Assembly: GCA_963556145.1 (NCBI GenBank)
Contig: OY744467.1
Location: 930,001 to 994,000, forward strand
Reading direction: 5' to 3'
DNA length: 64,000 bases
DNA from: Hygrocybe punicea
Taxonomy: Eukaryota; Basidiomycota; Agaricomycetes; Agaricales; Hygrophoraceae
Shown here: positions 1-11,819 of the stretch, in pieces
Layout of the letters: every line of letters begins with the position of its first letter
Numbering within the stretch: position 1 is the stretch's first letter
The notes under the pieces: generated by a model
Database searches by the model: none
What the model was told of the DNA's origin: nothing
What the model saw: only the letters and a program-made list of their open reading frames with translations
Position numbers and translations under genes: made by a program

Positions 1-740
1 TTACACACTTGCATACTATGACTTCTCTGCAATATATCTGTCTTATTTTCCCATCTGGCGAAAAAAGGAGTCAAGTTGTCATCATCAAATCATTTATTTA
101 CAGACACAAATCTTCCTGAACACTGAACATCAGGCCTCGACATCCTCAACATCCATTCACGGTTGAATTCCATTTTGCTTTCCACCCTCTTCGTGACTCT
201 CATTGGCGCACTTCTCATGTCTCGCACTCAACTCCGGCATTGTATTGATGACCAGGTGGTCGAATTTGAGGCCTTGACGTCGAAATTAACCCCAGAGTCT
301 GAGTCCAAGACAATCTATCCTCGGTAACCCACATCATCCAATCTTGGTCAACCTCTCCAGCAGTCTCAAATCCCCTTGCTCTTGCGAATACCACATTCAG
401 GCCTACTAAGGTGATGGCCGCCTTGGCTCCAACCTATGTCACTGCATCTGATGGCAATAAGTCTATGCGTGCACACTATCCCGAGGGCTCCTACTCGTTA
501 TCCCACAAGCCCTTTGGCGGCCTCTCTTTCTATGCCCCTGGCCCCAGCAAGGTAGACTTGACCCAGCCAGGTTTGGTTACACCATATTGTTCCAGGAAGG
601 CTTCCGGTTCAACCTCGGTGGCAAGTTGCCAGGTCTCTGTGTGTCCATTTCGCCTTGCAATTAATCACACGCACATATCTCACGTTGTAATCTCTCTCCC
701 TCTCTGTCGTGCAGATGGCGGTAACAGTGAGTCTGCAGCC
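1..740. other. No supported gene; possible exon fragments
   Basis: A frame opening at the ATG at 218 runs to a GT donor-like site near 325, and a second open frame covers about 376-570, but the two do not join in frame across the obvious splice sites. No known family is recognisable. This may be a decayed host gene or chance coding potential; I do not call a gene. Confidence 0.2.
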
Positions 741-868
741 ATAGCATCGGGAAATTGGGGAGGCGCCGGTATATTCAGGTGGAGTTGAGAATTGATAAGC
801 AGACTTGCAGCCGTTTGCAATGTCTTATCTAGGCAAATAAATGCATTCAAGTACAATATAATTATTGT
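741..868 (+). repeat. Dispersed repeat, copy A (partner at 11686-11819)
   Basis: About 125 bp closely matching 11686-11819 in the same orientation. It contains the shared core GATAAGCAGACTTG and ends in ATAATTATTGTGAT. The part just upstream of the partner resembles 1582-1612 (both start GATGGTAC). It could be a solo LTR or another short interspersed element; the ends are not defined. Confidence 0.6.
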
Positions 869-951
869 GATGGTTGATCACTTGCACTCAGATTTGTGGA
901 AATTGATTGCTGTATATAAGGGGCTACAATATACACCTAATTATTCCACTG

Positions 952-1320
952 CAATCCCATTTTTTCACAGTCTTATAGAAGCTTGGCCATGCAATATAAG
1001 CCATTCTGATGAGCATTTAATTGTTCCTGTTAAATACCATTTTTTCAAAGTCTTATAGAGGCTCGGCCATATAATATAAGCCATTGTGATGGGCATTTAA
1101 TTATTCCTGTGAAATACCATTTTTTCATGGTCTTATAGAAGCTTGGCCATACAATATAAGCCATTCTGATGAACATTTAATTATTCCTGTTAAATACCAT
1201 TTTTTACAGTCTTGTAGAAGCTTAGCCACACAATATAAGTCATTCTGATAAATATTTAATTATTCCTGTGAAACACCATTTTTTATCAGTCTTGTAGAAC
1301 CTTGACCATACAATATACCA
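952..1320 (+). repeat. Tandem array, ~80-bp unit, about 4.5 copies
   Basis: The anchor CCATTTTTT followed by a CTTATAGAAGCTTGGCCA-like segment recurs at about 957, 1038, 1118, 1198 and 1277, giving a period near 80 bp. Units are diverged and AT-rich. The same unit occurs in a shorter array at 13318-13550. No coding potential. Confidence 0.75.
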
Positions 1321-2227
1321 TCAAGAAAAACCTCCTGTCTGAATTATATATAATTATATATGATTATATATAGCGGCATTGTTTCGAATCTTTCCGCCGC
1401 TGTCCAGACAGCCGCCTGTTGTCAGGAACGCCTCCAGCTCGACTTTTCTCACTATCCCGCCACCTTCTCAAGTGGCTTTATATATATATATCAACTAGTT
1501 ATTCTTCTAGATACTGTACATAGCATAATATACGCAGAGAGAAAAGTGAAATAAGGAAATAAAAAGCAGGGGGACATATGTGATGGTACTGACGGTTGGG
1601 GCAGCGGTATTTCGATGATGACAGAGACGATGGCATTGCCATGGACGACCCTCCACATTCCCTGCATCACCTGCATCGCCTTCGTCACTGTGCGCCAGGC
1701 CTGCTGCCACTGGTTCACCCTCCTCATCCTCTACTTCCACCTCATAACACGAGACCTGCCCTCCATCGCCACCAAATGGCAAAATCGAATTCTAAAGTGA
1801 GTCTTTTTGTTATATTCATATATTTATTCAATAGCAGCCTCCTAGCCCACAAGGTCGGCTCGACTTGCAGCTGCCGCTCGACGTTCTGTGGCCGACAATC
1901 GTTTCCTGGAGGCCTTCTGATACGCATGTGCTGACGTCGACCGTGACAGCGAGGACAGTCTGTCCGAGTCCACTACGGTGCTGCATGGCAAACGGGGACT
2001 TATGTCCAGGCTGTGAATCGGGTGAGTTTTTGTATGATAGCCAATTCCGACGCTCATTCTGCCACAAGGGAAACCACCACGTTTGCATTCGTGTGGAGAC
2101 TCTTGGTGAAATCACCGTCGATTTTTCGCGGTATGATGTGGCGCAACGTTGAATGGATTTATTGTTTGTAAAAGTACCTTTCATTGATTATATTGGACAT
2201 GGCATTGTGCGCTACAAGCCCCCGCAC
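1321..2227. other. No gene recognised
   Basis: Mixed-composition sequence with a short AT repeat at about 1345-1372 and 1478-1490. Only short overlapping open frames occur and none shows a family motif. A segment at 1582-1612 resembles the one just upstream of the dispersed repeat at 11686. Confidence 0.4.
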
Positions 2228-2767
2228 TCGGTCTGCCCAATCCAAGTCACACGCAAAAAAGAAATGAGTCAGAAATGCCAACAAGTCCCTCTTTCAGCCG
2301 ATGAAAATATTTCATGGCCTATGTTCTATTAGCAAGCGAAGAAAAACCCAGTCCCAACTATTTGAAAGCAAAGACTAATGGCTATAATTAAATAGAATCC
2401 GATACTTTTTGACATGACCCACTCAAAAATAATGGAGTTGCGGTCAGCAAGCTTCAGGCCTCAGAATGCTAAAGCCGCTTGGATCTGCGACGGGCCTCAT
2501 GGGACCCATTGCATCTGCATCAGTTGCCTACTCCTTGGTGAGATCTACGGCCCAAACGATCAGCAGAGCATAATGAATTCGAACAAAATAGTCGGAACCT
2601 TGGTTAACACAGCATTATCGTTGATAAATTGGATCAACCAGCTGAGCCATTCTTTCCGCTCTGTTAGCTGTGCAGTAAGGTCGTGGTTGCACCACACAAC
2701 CACAAGTGTCACTGTCCTGGCCTGAAGTTCCTGACCTAAATCGAAGACAGCGTCAGTCCGTGGCCAA
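2228..2767 (+). repeat. 540-bp direct repeat, copy A (partner at 15252-15811)
   Basis: Nearly identical to 15252-15811 in the same orientation, about 13 kb away. I count 13 substitutions over the aligned part (to about 2755), 12 of them at CpG versus TpG or CpA. Copy B has an extra ~20 bp just before the shared right end CCGTGGCCAAA. The minus strand holds a short open frame in both copies, so this could be a duplicated gene fragment; the function is unknown. Confidence 0.85.
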
Positions 2768-2879
2768 ATCTGAATAAAGTACTTCAAGTTGTAATAAGTA
2801 ACTTCGACCACAACGACGACTCGGACTACAAAGATGAAGAACACACAACTTGAAGATGACGGGGAAGAACACGACGAGG

Positions 2880-3610
2880 GAGACGAGGAAGGCTGGGGGT
2901 GGTGTGCCCACAGGTATGTCGCGCTTGCCATAATCCACACACCAGATGACTTGTTTACGTCGAATGGCATGCGCTTGTGCCTTCGAGGGTAACCTTGATG
3001 ACCAGCACGACGTGGACAACCAGAACGAGCAGGGGGCCGGCTGCGACGACCACAGCGATACAACTAGGGCCCGACTGGGCGTTTCTTAAGACGACAACGC
3101 CAACATCAGCAACGGCGCGTGCAGGTAACGACGACGACGGACCATGTAACCTTGTTTGGCAAAAGTGATCACACTTCTCAAAGCAATCACAACCACCCGT
3201 CTCCCGTCAACCACCAAGGCGTCGTGACAAACAAATCGGCCCCAAACAAGGGAAAGGGAACATCGGGGGATGTGCACCACCCCGGCTGCCAAAAGTAAGT
3301 TTTTTTAAAACTTGTACATCTACTAACTACTACACAACCTACTAGCACCCCAACGACGCCCACACCAATGCCTGCCCATGCCAAAGTCAACAGCCACACG
3401 TTAACGCCATCACCAACGCACCCGTGAATGTGAACGCAAATGCCCACACCATTGTCCATGGAAACGGAGGACGGACCTCGGAAACGAAGAACGGCGATTG
3501 GTGAGGCGACGGTGGGTGATGGAAATGGAGAGGGGTGCAGCGGAGGGTGGTGTACCCACCTCTGCTGTGAAAGGTATGTTTTTTTGTTATATCTACTTAT
3601 ATCTACTTAT
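2880..3610 (+). repeat. Three hairpin / splice-donor-like low-complexity modules
   Basis: Three times (about 2888-2915, 3266-3300 and 3534-3575) a self-complementary GGTGTGCCCAC- or GTGCACCACCCC-like segment is followed by a consensus splice donor (GTATGT or GTAAGT), a short T-rich stretch ending in AG, and an AC-rich low-complexity stretch. The same arrangement recurs near 33250 and 33510 and, on the minus strand, near 19550, 38440 and 49690. The translations are Thr/Pro/Asn-rich. This may be a dispersed repeat family or fragments of one low-complexity gene family. Confidence 0.4.
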
Positions 3611-5400
3611 ATCTACAATCACTCTATATACAGCTGCGACATGCCATCACCACTAACCCCCCTCAACCACCCAGTTGGCCAATGAGCCAACGAACGCAAC
3701 GGCGGCGGCAGTGCTGTGAGCCAACGATGATGGCCCGGGTGAAGGTTCATGACCACCGAAAAGATATAGGGTAATGAAGGCAACCGCCAAGAGGAACTTA
3801 ACGCACCAAGGCAAACACTGCACCCCGGTACACGAACCCAAACAGTTCTGTAAACTCGGTGTGTCCGAGCTACCCCGTGCACGGCGAGTTGCGCAACTGT
3901 AGTCTTCTTTAGGAGCTGTAATGAGTGACGTGAGGGAGGTGCAAGCAGTCGGAGCAATGGGAAAGCACGCACGCTCTTATTCGCCGTCTCAATCTCCTCA
4001 TCAGCATTCCTCACCCACCTCATGCTCGAGTTTGAGCTATGCTCATCCCCGTCACACCAACGCGAGCGTTGCCTCTTGTGGGCACCACCGGCACCTTGAA
4101 TACCGCGTCTGCGCCCACACCCACCCACACACCGCTTCCGAGCCGTGCAACACTGGTTGGCTCACGCACCACACGTCCACAGCTTCCACTCTCACCCATA
4201 TTTCCGTTCGCCACATCTCCCAGCCGTCTGTGCTTGACTGTGGTGTCCCCGAAGGTGAGAGGTGGATGACGCGGTGTTGGATCGTCAGGCCGCGGAAGAC
4301 GGACGCGCGGAGGTGGTGGATCGGGTGTTATGCGTGCCATGCAGAGTTCCAGTGCACTGGTGGCTGTATATTTTGTGGGGAGGAAGGGGCAAGTCGTGTG
4401 TATATTATGATCTCTGTTGTTCCAGGTGATGCTGCGGGGGCAGACAATGAATGCAGGTAGCATGGGGGCCCAGGCGTGGATAATGAAACACACTGGAGGT
4501 GGTGGTAGCATCGCTGAGTGCGACATATCCCGATCAAGTAGGATGATCTCGACGTCGGGCCCTTCGTGACACTTGTCAACATAGTGCTCGATTTCGGCCA
4601 TATAAGACAAAATGTAGCCACATCATTATTTGTCACGCTTTCCAAAGAAAGGCAGTTGTCGCATGCGATGGACCTACTAGTAGTTCAATAAGGCTCAGCT
4701 TGAACGTGTGTCACCTGGTAGACCAGTGATCTCTCGGCAAGCCCTAATTGGGAACTACCATTATAGTAATGCACGAGACTAGTCACCTGCCACTGGCAGT
4801 GCGGGCCCAGGGCCCTCCTAAAAAATGACACATAACTACGTCACAGTAATACAGTATCTACACTGGGCTAGTTTCTACTACAAGTAATAGCGTCTCCTGT
4901 GTATGCTGTGACGATTCGGAGGTTCTAGGTCGGATGGGACTATGGTGATCAAGACAGTGTGTGAAAATTGTGAATTTTCTGGATAAATCATTCAACAAGC
5001 TGAAGTGCTCACGCCGGCCCGATGCGCCGCAATCATGGTGATCACCCAGGCGTGATTTAGTACTTGTATTAGTAGTGAGCAATTTGAAGAGTCAGATGGT
5101 TAGATTGTGCCAGTGTGTGTTCTCAGGCTGCTGCCAGCACTCTTCGTGTATGGGTTGTTGATGTGCAGGCTCATCGCCATCATAATTATCATGATGGTTC
5201 ACCGAGGAACAACTTACCGTTCTTTATGGGGATAGTGATGCCAGTGGGCTATTCACACGCATGAAAACTTTATCTCCTCTCTATAATCTTAGTCAATTCT
5301 CAGCGACTACAAAGCACCTGGGTTAGCTTGATTCGCCCTGGTTCAAATTAACAATGAGCCAGTAACCCACACTGCAAAACAGTTCAGCCATCCTACCATC
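3611..5400. other. No gene recognised
   Basis: Open frames on both strands (up to about 196 codons at 4020-4610, minus) overlap in several frames in GC-rich sequence and show no family motif. Nothing else is recognisable upstream of the gene at 5401. Confidence 0.35.
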
Positions 5401-7450
5401 ATGACTGCAGCCCAAAAGTGTTTAACCTTCCGCACGATTACGACCACTATTCAACTCCTACGGGAAGCTATAGAGTCTAAAACAGAAAGTGAAACCATCC
5501 TGCGACTGATGGATATGGTTCCGCCCCGCGAAATCCGGCCGTTGTTGTGAGTATTAGGCTGCGTGAGCACACTATTGGTTAGAGACCACGAAGTGGGGGC
5601 TACAGTGATGGATGATCCGAATAAGGATACGGGATTCGCAAAGATTTTCACAACGATAAACCCCTGGGAGCCATTGCCAGATACTGATGATAAAGATGCA
5701 TTGACATTCAAAGACGAATGTAAATATCCCACCATAATTCCCTCACCTGAAAGCAATGTCGACCCAAATAATCCAATTCCATATCTGAAAGAGACATGGT
5801 AGGAGTTCAGTAGCTATTCAATCCCTCACTCCCCTCATGCTTTGCATTAGGACTCACCAACCCTATCAATCGCACGTTGGTACTGTGTGTAGCCTTATCA
5901 ATGCAGCCGACGAGAAGTCAGGTGGAACACTCGGCATCTTCCCATATACCTCTGCAGTTTCCTATCTGAAGATGAAAAGGAGGTTGTTGCATAGGATTTA
6001 TGCCAAACCATTCTACGATTGCCTCATGGTCATTCCACCATCCCACGCCATAGTCAATAAACGCCCTTTTCCTGATCAGCCACCCATTTCTACCTCATCC
6101 CGTGAGTGAGATGCCGACTTCCTCAAATCGCTTTTGGAGCCCATCAACGATAGGTTTCTTGGCTTGTCCGAACTTAAAATTCCTAACTTGAGGAAGTTGG
6201 CGGAGGATTACAAGAGCGGCTCAGACCTTCCCATCATTTACACTCAGGACACCTGCGAAGAAGTCCACCTACTGCTGCAACATCTCCTGGGTCAATATGA
6301 GACTGCTCTTCATTCACTTGAAGGGTTCAGGAATCATGATAAGCCGTCGCTGGATCGCGATACGGACAAGTTTGAATATGCCATCTATTACCTCACTGTA
6401 TGTGGACTCACTCTTCGGCCCTTAGTTTACAGCTTGTTCCTCGAGGAACACATTGCCCGAATCAATCCTCCGGACCCTCTTATACCGAAATCTAAGGAGG
6501 AAAAAGGAAAGGAGAAAAAAGAGAAAAAAGAAAAGGAGAAAAAGGAGAAAAAAAGAGATGGAATTGACCCTCTTACACTGAAAGAAAAGAAGAAAAAAGG
6601 AAAAGCAGATCCCAAGCCTATTGGAACCCGACCTGAAGTGGATGTGAGCAGGAAAGGAAAGGGAAAAGTGGGGGAGGAGCAGGAGGAGCTCGATATCGAC
6701 CTCGTTGGAACCCAGCCCCATACCATTGTTTCCAGTGGAGCGTGTCTTTCCATAACCGATGCTGTCATAGGCTGGCTTCGATTGCAAGTAATACAGTTCG
6801 AGGCTGCAAACCGAGTTATATCTGGTTACCATCTCTTCGGCGGACGCCCTTCTATCAATGTAGTTGTGATGCAGCATGAGGGTAAAGAACTACGCCCCTG
6901 GAAAGAAGTCGTCAAAGAAATAATGGATGAAGAAGAGGAGATCAGACGCGGCGAACACCCTGAGGAGACAAGAATTGAAGACGAGGACCTTGCGGGCAAA
7001 GCCATAGCCACTTTATCGTGTTTCCTGCCAGAAGAAATGTTTTTCACAGGGACGCTTCACTGCGAAGCAATCTTGGCATGTTTGATATTGTTACACCTTG
7101 GTGATAAGGGTTTACTTAAGGTAACTTATTCAAATTTTAGCAATACGAGTGTCTTACCGGTTCAAAATAGGATGTCGTCAACATAATTGGCTTATCTAAA
7201 TGATGCTGTCCCGTTTGTATGCTCCTTTTGCGATTGATCGCAATCCGGTTCCAGCTCCAGCTGCATGTCCAGGGATCCCACCAGGCAACTTTCGGATGCA
7301 CCCTCCCTGGGCCCAAAATTTTAGAGGAGTTGACTTTCGAGGTAATAAACACTCACTTCAAACAACAGCTGAAAAACATGATTTTTCAGCTTCAGCTTCT
7401 TAACTCAGATGCACTGAAATCGCGAAAACGCACTGACTCTGCAAATACCC
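5401..7450 (+). pseudogene. Deaminase-like (OTT_1508-type) gene, copy 1, three in-frame TGA
   Basis: This gene is paralogous to 9165-11233. The frame runs from the ATG at 5401 through an intron at 5799-5850 (donor GT, acceptor TTGCATTAG) and a second at 7121-7170. It ends in a cytidine-deaminase-like pair of motifs: TLHCEA (His-x-Glu, 7058-7066) and, downstream, CCPVC (7204-7218), followed by GSHQATFGCTLP. That combination matches, from memory, agaricomycete proteins with an OTT_1508-like deaminase fold; substrate unknown. The frame is interrupted by TGA at 5548, 6107 and 7201. At 6107 the paralogue has Arg (CGC), and the TGA at 7201 sits just before CCPVC where Arg is usual. A Lys/Glu-rich stretch (about 6495-6610) is absent from copy 2. 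Reading TGA as Arg restores one frame, so this is probably a recent pseudogene. The 3' end is uncertain. Confidence 0.7.
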
Positions 7451-9164
7451 ACCCAATTTCGGTGTCTTCATACACACCCGGCTCCAATATCAGGAAAAAA
7501 CTTTATTCACATATTTCCACCAGGGATTTCTGGAAAAGTCATAAAAATTGGATATCTGTTCTCGGGAAAATCTGGAAAAAAAAAAGAGTGGTGGGGACTA
7601 AGATGAGTGGTGAGGGGTGGAGTGGAGTACTACGAACATTGTATATAAAGGCCTACATATCTAAACCGCTCGTGCGGCGAATCTTGTTGCTATATGAAAT
7701 ACCTTTATTCAGTCTGCAGTGTATCAATCTAATACATCACAGCTCGTCGGTTGTAAGGTGCTCTCAATATGTCATGCCCAAATACAGTAGTAGTCCAGGC
7801 ACTCAAACGTACATCTAGCAGCTTTGCATTTACATCCAATCACTGCAAACTGGCCACTCTAGTTCCGCAAAGAACAACCGACTGGAAGGATCATCGAGCT
7901 AACTGTGATTCGTTTTCTGATCCCGGGTGAAATAGGCGGCATCAACATGTTTTCCAGGGCAAGCACACGGTTCCCCTGTGGATTAAGCCATGTGACAAAA
8001 TCGTCGACATGTAACAGGGGGGAGCACCGATCATCATCGTCAGCCGAAACATTGATCAAACCTTTTAAGCTCGAATTAAAACCGGTTCCAACTCACTATA
8101 ACCCCAACCTCCCTTCTCCTTCTCCTCGCCTCTATATCTTCTCTGTCCCTTTCCTCCTAGGGAGCCATTCAGATTCAAGAATTACTGTAGCCCTGCGATC
8201 AGGCTACAGTCACAGTCAAGGTAGTTCTTGTGGAAAAGTTCAGCATGAGTTAACGGCCGTCTATGATGGCAGTTTCATATAGTGGGAGGAGTAAATGATG
8301 AAAGCGACAGTGGCATGTGCACGTCACATTGAAATGGGGTATGAATCTTTGTAATCGGATATCGAGGGCATTGGAGCACCCGGATAGTGACTGAGGAGTC
8401 GTTCGATGTGGGGCGTGAGCAAAGTGACAGGGAACAAGCAGAAACCTACGTGTAAAATTACAATTTCATGTCATACATCACAGTAATGAACCAATCTGAA
8501 GGCTCTGAATACAAACCCAAGAACCCGAGCTCCTCGTCAAACAAGGAAAAATGTGCACATCCCATAGTCATCAACTGTATGTATATTGATAGTGTGAATG
8601 ATCCCCTTGCACGCAAGCTGGAGGCAATCCTCAGGAGCCACTTTCAGAGGTCAAGTGTGCAGAGGAGTCCCATTCTATGACTGCTACTAGTACTGACTAC
8701 TTTAATCATTGATATTGTCACCGAAAATGTGCAGAGTACTTTTTTTTCTGATTTATTTATTTTCAGGTCCTATTTTCCTTGAATCCCACTCCCAACTCAT
8801 AGCTTAGAGCTATGACTGAGGGTATGGGTTCGACTGAGGGTATGGGTTTGACTGTAGCAGATATCTTGCCAGCGACTCGGACTAGTAGGAAAGAATAACA
8901 AATACCTTGCTGAGGCATTTTTGAATAAAGTTTGTTTAGGGCCGGTGGTCCAACAAGCTCCGGCCGGTCTCTTCTGAGTCGGTATGATCAGGCTCAGGCT
9001 CAGGCTGAGGAACTTCAAGTTCAACTGAAGTTGCTGCTGCTATTACTGCCACCGGCACCCACTCAGCGGCAGCTGCACACCGTTCCCAACAAGTCCGTAA
9101 TTTCAAGTTCCTACTGGCAGCCATTTCCCACTGCAACTGCGCAGACTCACTGTAGCATCGTTGC
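7451..9164. other. Intergenic stretch between the paralogues; no gene recognised
   Basis: Short frames only. A Gln/Ala-rich frame over about 8932-9160 leads into the second paralogue and might include part of its 5' end, but it is in a different frame and no splice junction is convincing. No repeat or RNA gene is recognisable. Confidence 0.35.
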
Positions 9165-11233
9165 ATCACAGCACTGCACAAAAAGACTGTCAGTGGCGAC
9201 CATGAAGTTCCTGACAAGATCCCAACATTCCGAACCATCATGGCCATGTTGGAGATGCTGCAGACCGAGGATCTTTCTCTTAATTTTGGCCTTACTAGTA
9301 GCGTGACCAATTTGGACTCTCACATCCATGGCGACCTTCGTTCCCTGGGCGCTCTTGCTACCCTTTTGGTCAGGGACAAAGAAAACACAGCTGCTATTAT
9401 AAAGGACCAATCAATGTCAGACTCTTCCGTTATGAAGCTCATCATATGCAGTCATGTGCAGGACAGTGGTTCAACCGACTCCTGTAATCAATCCAATTCA
9501 TTGGGTACTTTGGGTTATGGGAACGAAAATGTCTCTGTTTTCCATCCGCCCGCAAGCGACGTTGACCCGCGTGATCCAATTCCCTATTTGAAAAAGACAT
9601 GGTAAGAGTGCAATAGCTATTTGAATTCCTCACTCCACTCATGCTTTGCATTAGTCCATCCCAATCTTTTCAATCTCACGCAGCTACAGTGATTAGCCTT
9701 CTCAATGCGGCGGAAAAGGAGTCGCTCGGCATCCTCTTGTATACCTCTGCCATTTCCTACCCCAATATGACGCAGAGGTTGTTGCACAAGGATCAGGCCA
9801 AACCATTTTACGATTGCCTCCTTGATACTCTACCATCCCAGGCAATAGTCAAGAACCACCCTTTTCCTGATCAGCCACCCATTTCCACTTCATCGGGTCA
9901 GCGCGACGCCGCCTTCCTCGAATCGCTTTTGGAGCCAGTCAACGATAGGTTTCTTGGCTTGTCCAAACTTGAAATTCCTAACTTGAGGAAGTTGGTGGAA
10001 GGTTACAAGAGCAGCTCAGACCTTCCCACCATTTACACCCAGGACACCTGCGAAGAAGTCCACCAATTGCTGAAACACCTCCTCCGTTGTTATGAAGCTG
10101 CTCTTCGTGCACTTGATAAGTTTGGTGGTAGGCCTTTGTTGGATAGCGAGATGTCGGATTTTGAATTTGCTGTCTATTGCCTCACCACGTGTGGTCTTAC
10201 TCTTCGGGACATTGTTAATAGCTCTTTTCTTGAGGAACACCTTACCAGAATCAACCCTCCAGACCCTCGCACTCGGAAGCGTGAGAATGTAGAGGGGAAT
10301 GGGAATGGGAACATAGGATTGGATTCAGGCATCCAAGCTCATATATCTGGATCCGGGGAGGAGCTATTTTCCGTGCGCAATGCTTATGCAGACTGGCTAC
10401 GGTTACAAGCTGTTTATTTTGAGGCCGTTAACAACCTCGTTGGAATCACCTCTTATTTTCGCGAGGTCCCTCTCGAAGTGGTTGTCGCTCAGCATGTAGG
10501 AATGGCTTTGCGGCCCTGGCACGAAGTCCTTACAGAAGTCATGTCTTCCTCCATGCTCAGTGATTCCTCGAGTTGCACACTGGAGGATGCGATTGTTGTG
10601 ATTGAGAACGCGGGATCGCAGAACGTGAACTCAGAAACACGCTTAAGGGGTGAGATGTTGGGGGGCAAGAACTTCTGCGGAACTCTCCACTCTCAATATT
10701 TTCTAGCCAGCCTCATCTACCATTCCAATTCGCTCGAAGCTCCAGGGCTAGATGAATCTATTGTAAGCACCGTCACCAGCGTGCTGTCCATATCTTTCTG
10801 ATATCCCATGACGTAGAATTTGAACAACATCCTCGGGATTTCACAAACGTGCTGTGCTGCATGTTCTCACTTGCAGTCTTTATTGGGAACAAAACCCTTG
10901 CAATTCCATGTAATGGCCTCACATCAAATGGTCACTGCTTGTACTCTGCCACAATGGCTCCCGGTTCCTATCATTGATTCAATGGTGGCCTACTTTGGTG
11001 CAGAGTTGAATGCCATCATACATAAATTACATTTAAATGCTCAGTCTGAATCATGGCAGCAGAATAACGCCATGGGCTCTGATGTCCTGTCTACCCATCC
11101 GAGGTCAATGTCTGCAACTTCTTCCTTCTTATCTGCTCTCATCGGCAAGTTCCCCTGGCCCAGGAAGCAATCATCATGGTGCAAAACAAGTCATCACAAG
11201 AGTTTTTTGTTCCTGCCCCGCATTTCAAATTAG
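9165..11233 (+). CDS. Deaminase-like (OTT_1508-type) gene, copy 2, catalytic Glu lost
   Basis: Paralogue of 5401-7450, with the same intron position at 9602-9654 (donor GT after ...ACATG, acceptor TTGCATTAG) and a phase-0 intron at 10763-10816. The joined frame is free of stops from about 9165 to 11233. After the N-terminal part (starting near PTFRTIMAML) it keeps the family core FPDQPPISTSS and DRFLGLS. The first metal/proton-shuttle motif reads HSQ (10688-10696) where copy 1 has HCE, so the catalytic glutamate is replaced. The second motif CCAAC (10850-10864) retains the paired cysteines, followed by ASHQMVTACTLP. The start is unclear: M at 9240 is internal to the conserved region and an upstream exon may exist. 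It may be expressed but is probably not an active deaminase. Confidence 0.65.
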
Positions 11234-11685
11234 TTTTCGTCAAGTGCTGTCTGGCCCGGTAGTCCTGCATGTACATATTATCGCAACTCTCCTCCTCGCC
11301 TTTCTATCTGTAAATCTTGGTACATAATGATAGCCTCAGGCTTATGCTTTTGACATCGGAGGCGCTGTTTCTAAGTCTGTAATTCAAAATTTTACTGGTA
11401 GTAAATGATAACTTGAACGACATAATCAAATTTACAAAAGTAAGAAGGTACTCAGTACCAAATTTCCGTGAGGGCCTGAGGCTGGTCTGACTGAGTCGTT
11501 CTGCGCACAAGTGAGTGTAGAATTTGTACTAGTCAGTCAAATTTTTGTTCACTGCAAGTGCTCACTCATGCTGGCATTGCGGGATCATACAAGGTAAATA
11601 AAAACAATGGAGACGTCGTCCATGACATCCCCATCATCTGTCCCATCGAGCTTCACAAGGATGATGGTACCGACAGTTGGGGTGG
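11234..11685. other. No gene recognised
   Basis: Intergenic sequence downstream of the deaminase-like gene. Only short frames occur. The last 25 bp resemble 1582-1612. Confidence 0.4.
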
Positions 11686-11819
11686 CGGTATCTCGGGATA
11701 TCGGGGAGGTGCCGGTATATCCAGGCAGAGTTGATAATTGATAAGCAGACTTGTAGCCGTTGGCAATGTCTTATCTAGTCAAATAAATGCATTCAAGTAC
11801 AATATAATTATTGTGATAT
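11686..11819 (+). repeat. Dispersed repeat, copy B (partner at 741-868)
   Basis: Same orientation and nearly the same sequence as 741-868, including GATAAGCAGACTTG and the AT-rich tail. Together with the 80-bp array and the 540-bp repeat it forms one of three blocks that recur in the same order in the two halves of the first 16 kb. Confidence 0.6.

Noticed and set aside
3785..3900. tRNA-like segment on the minus strand
   Set aside because: TAGCTCGG and GGTTCGTG resemble tRNA boxes, but acceptor and T stems do not pair and the B box is imperfect.
3619..4610. Frames of 169-196 codons on the minus strand
   Set aside because: Overlapping frames in GC-rich sequence without motifs or splice support; I could not distinguish them from chance.
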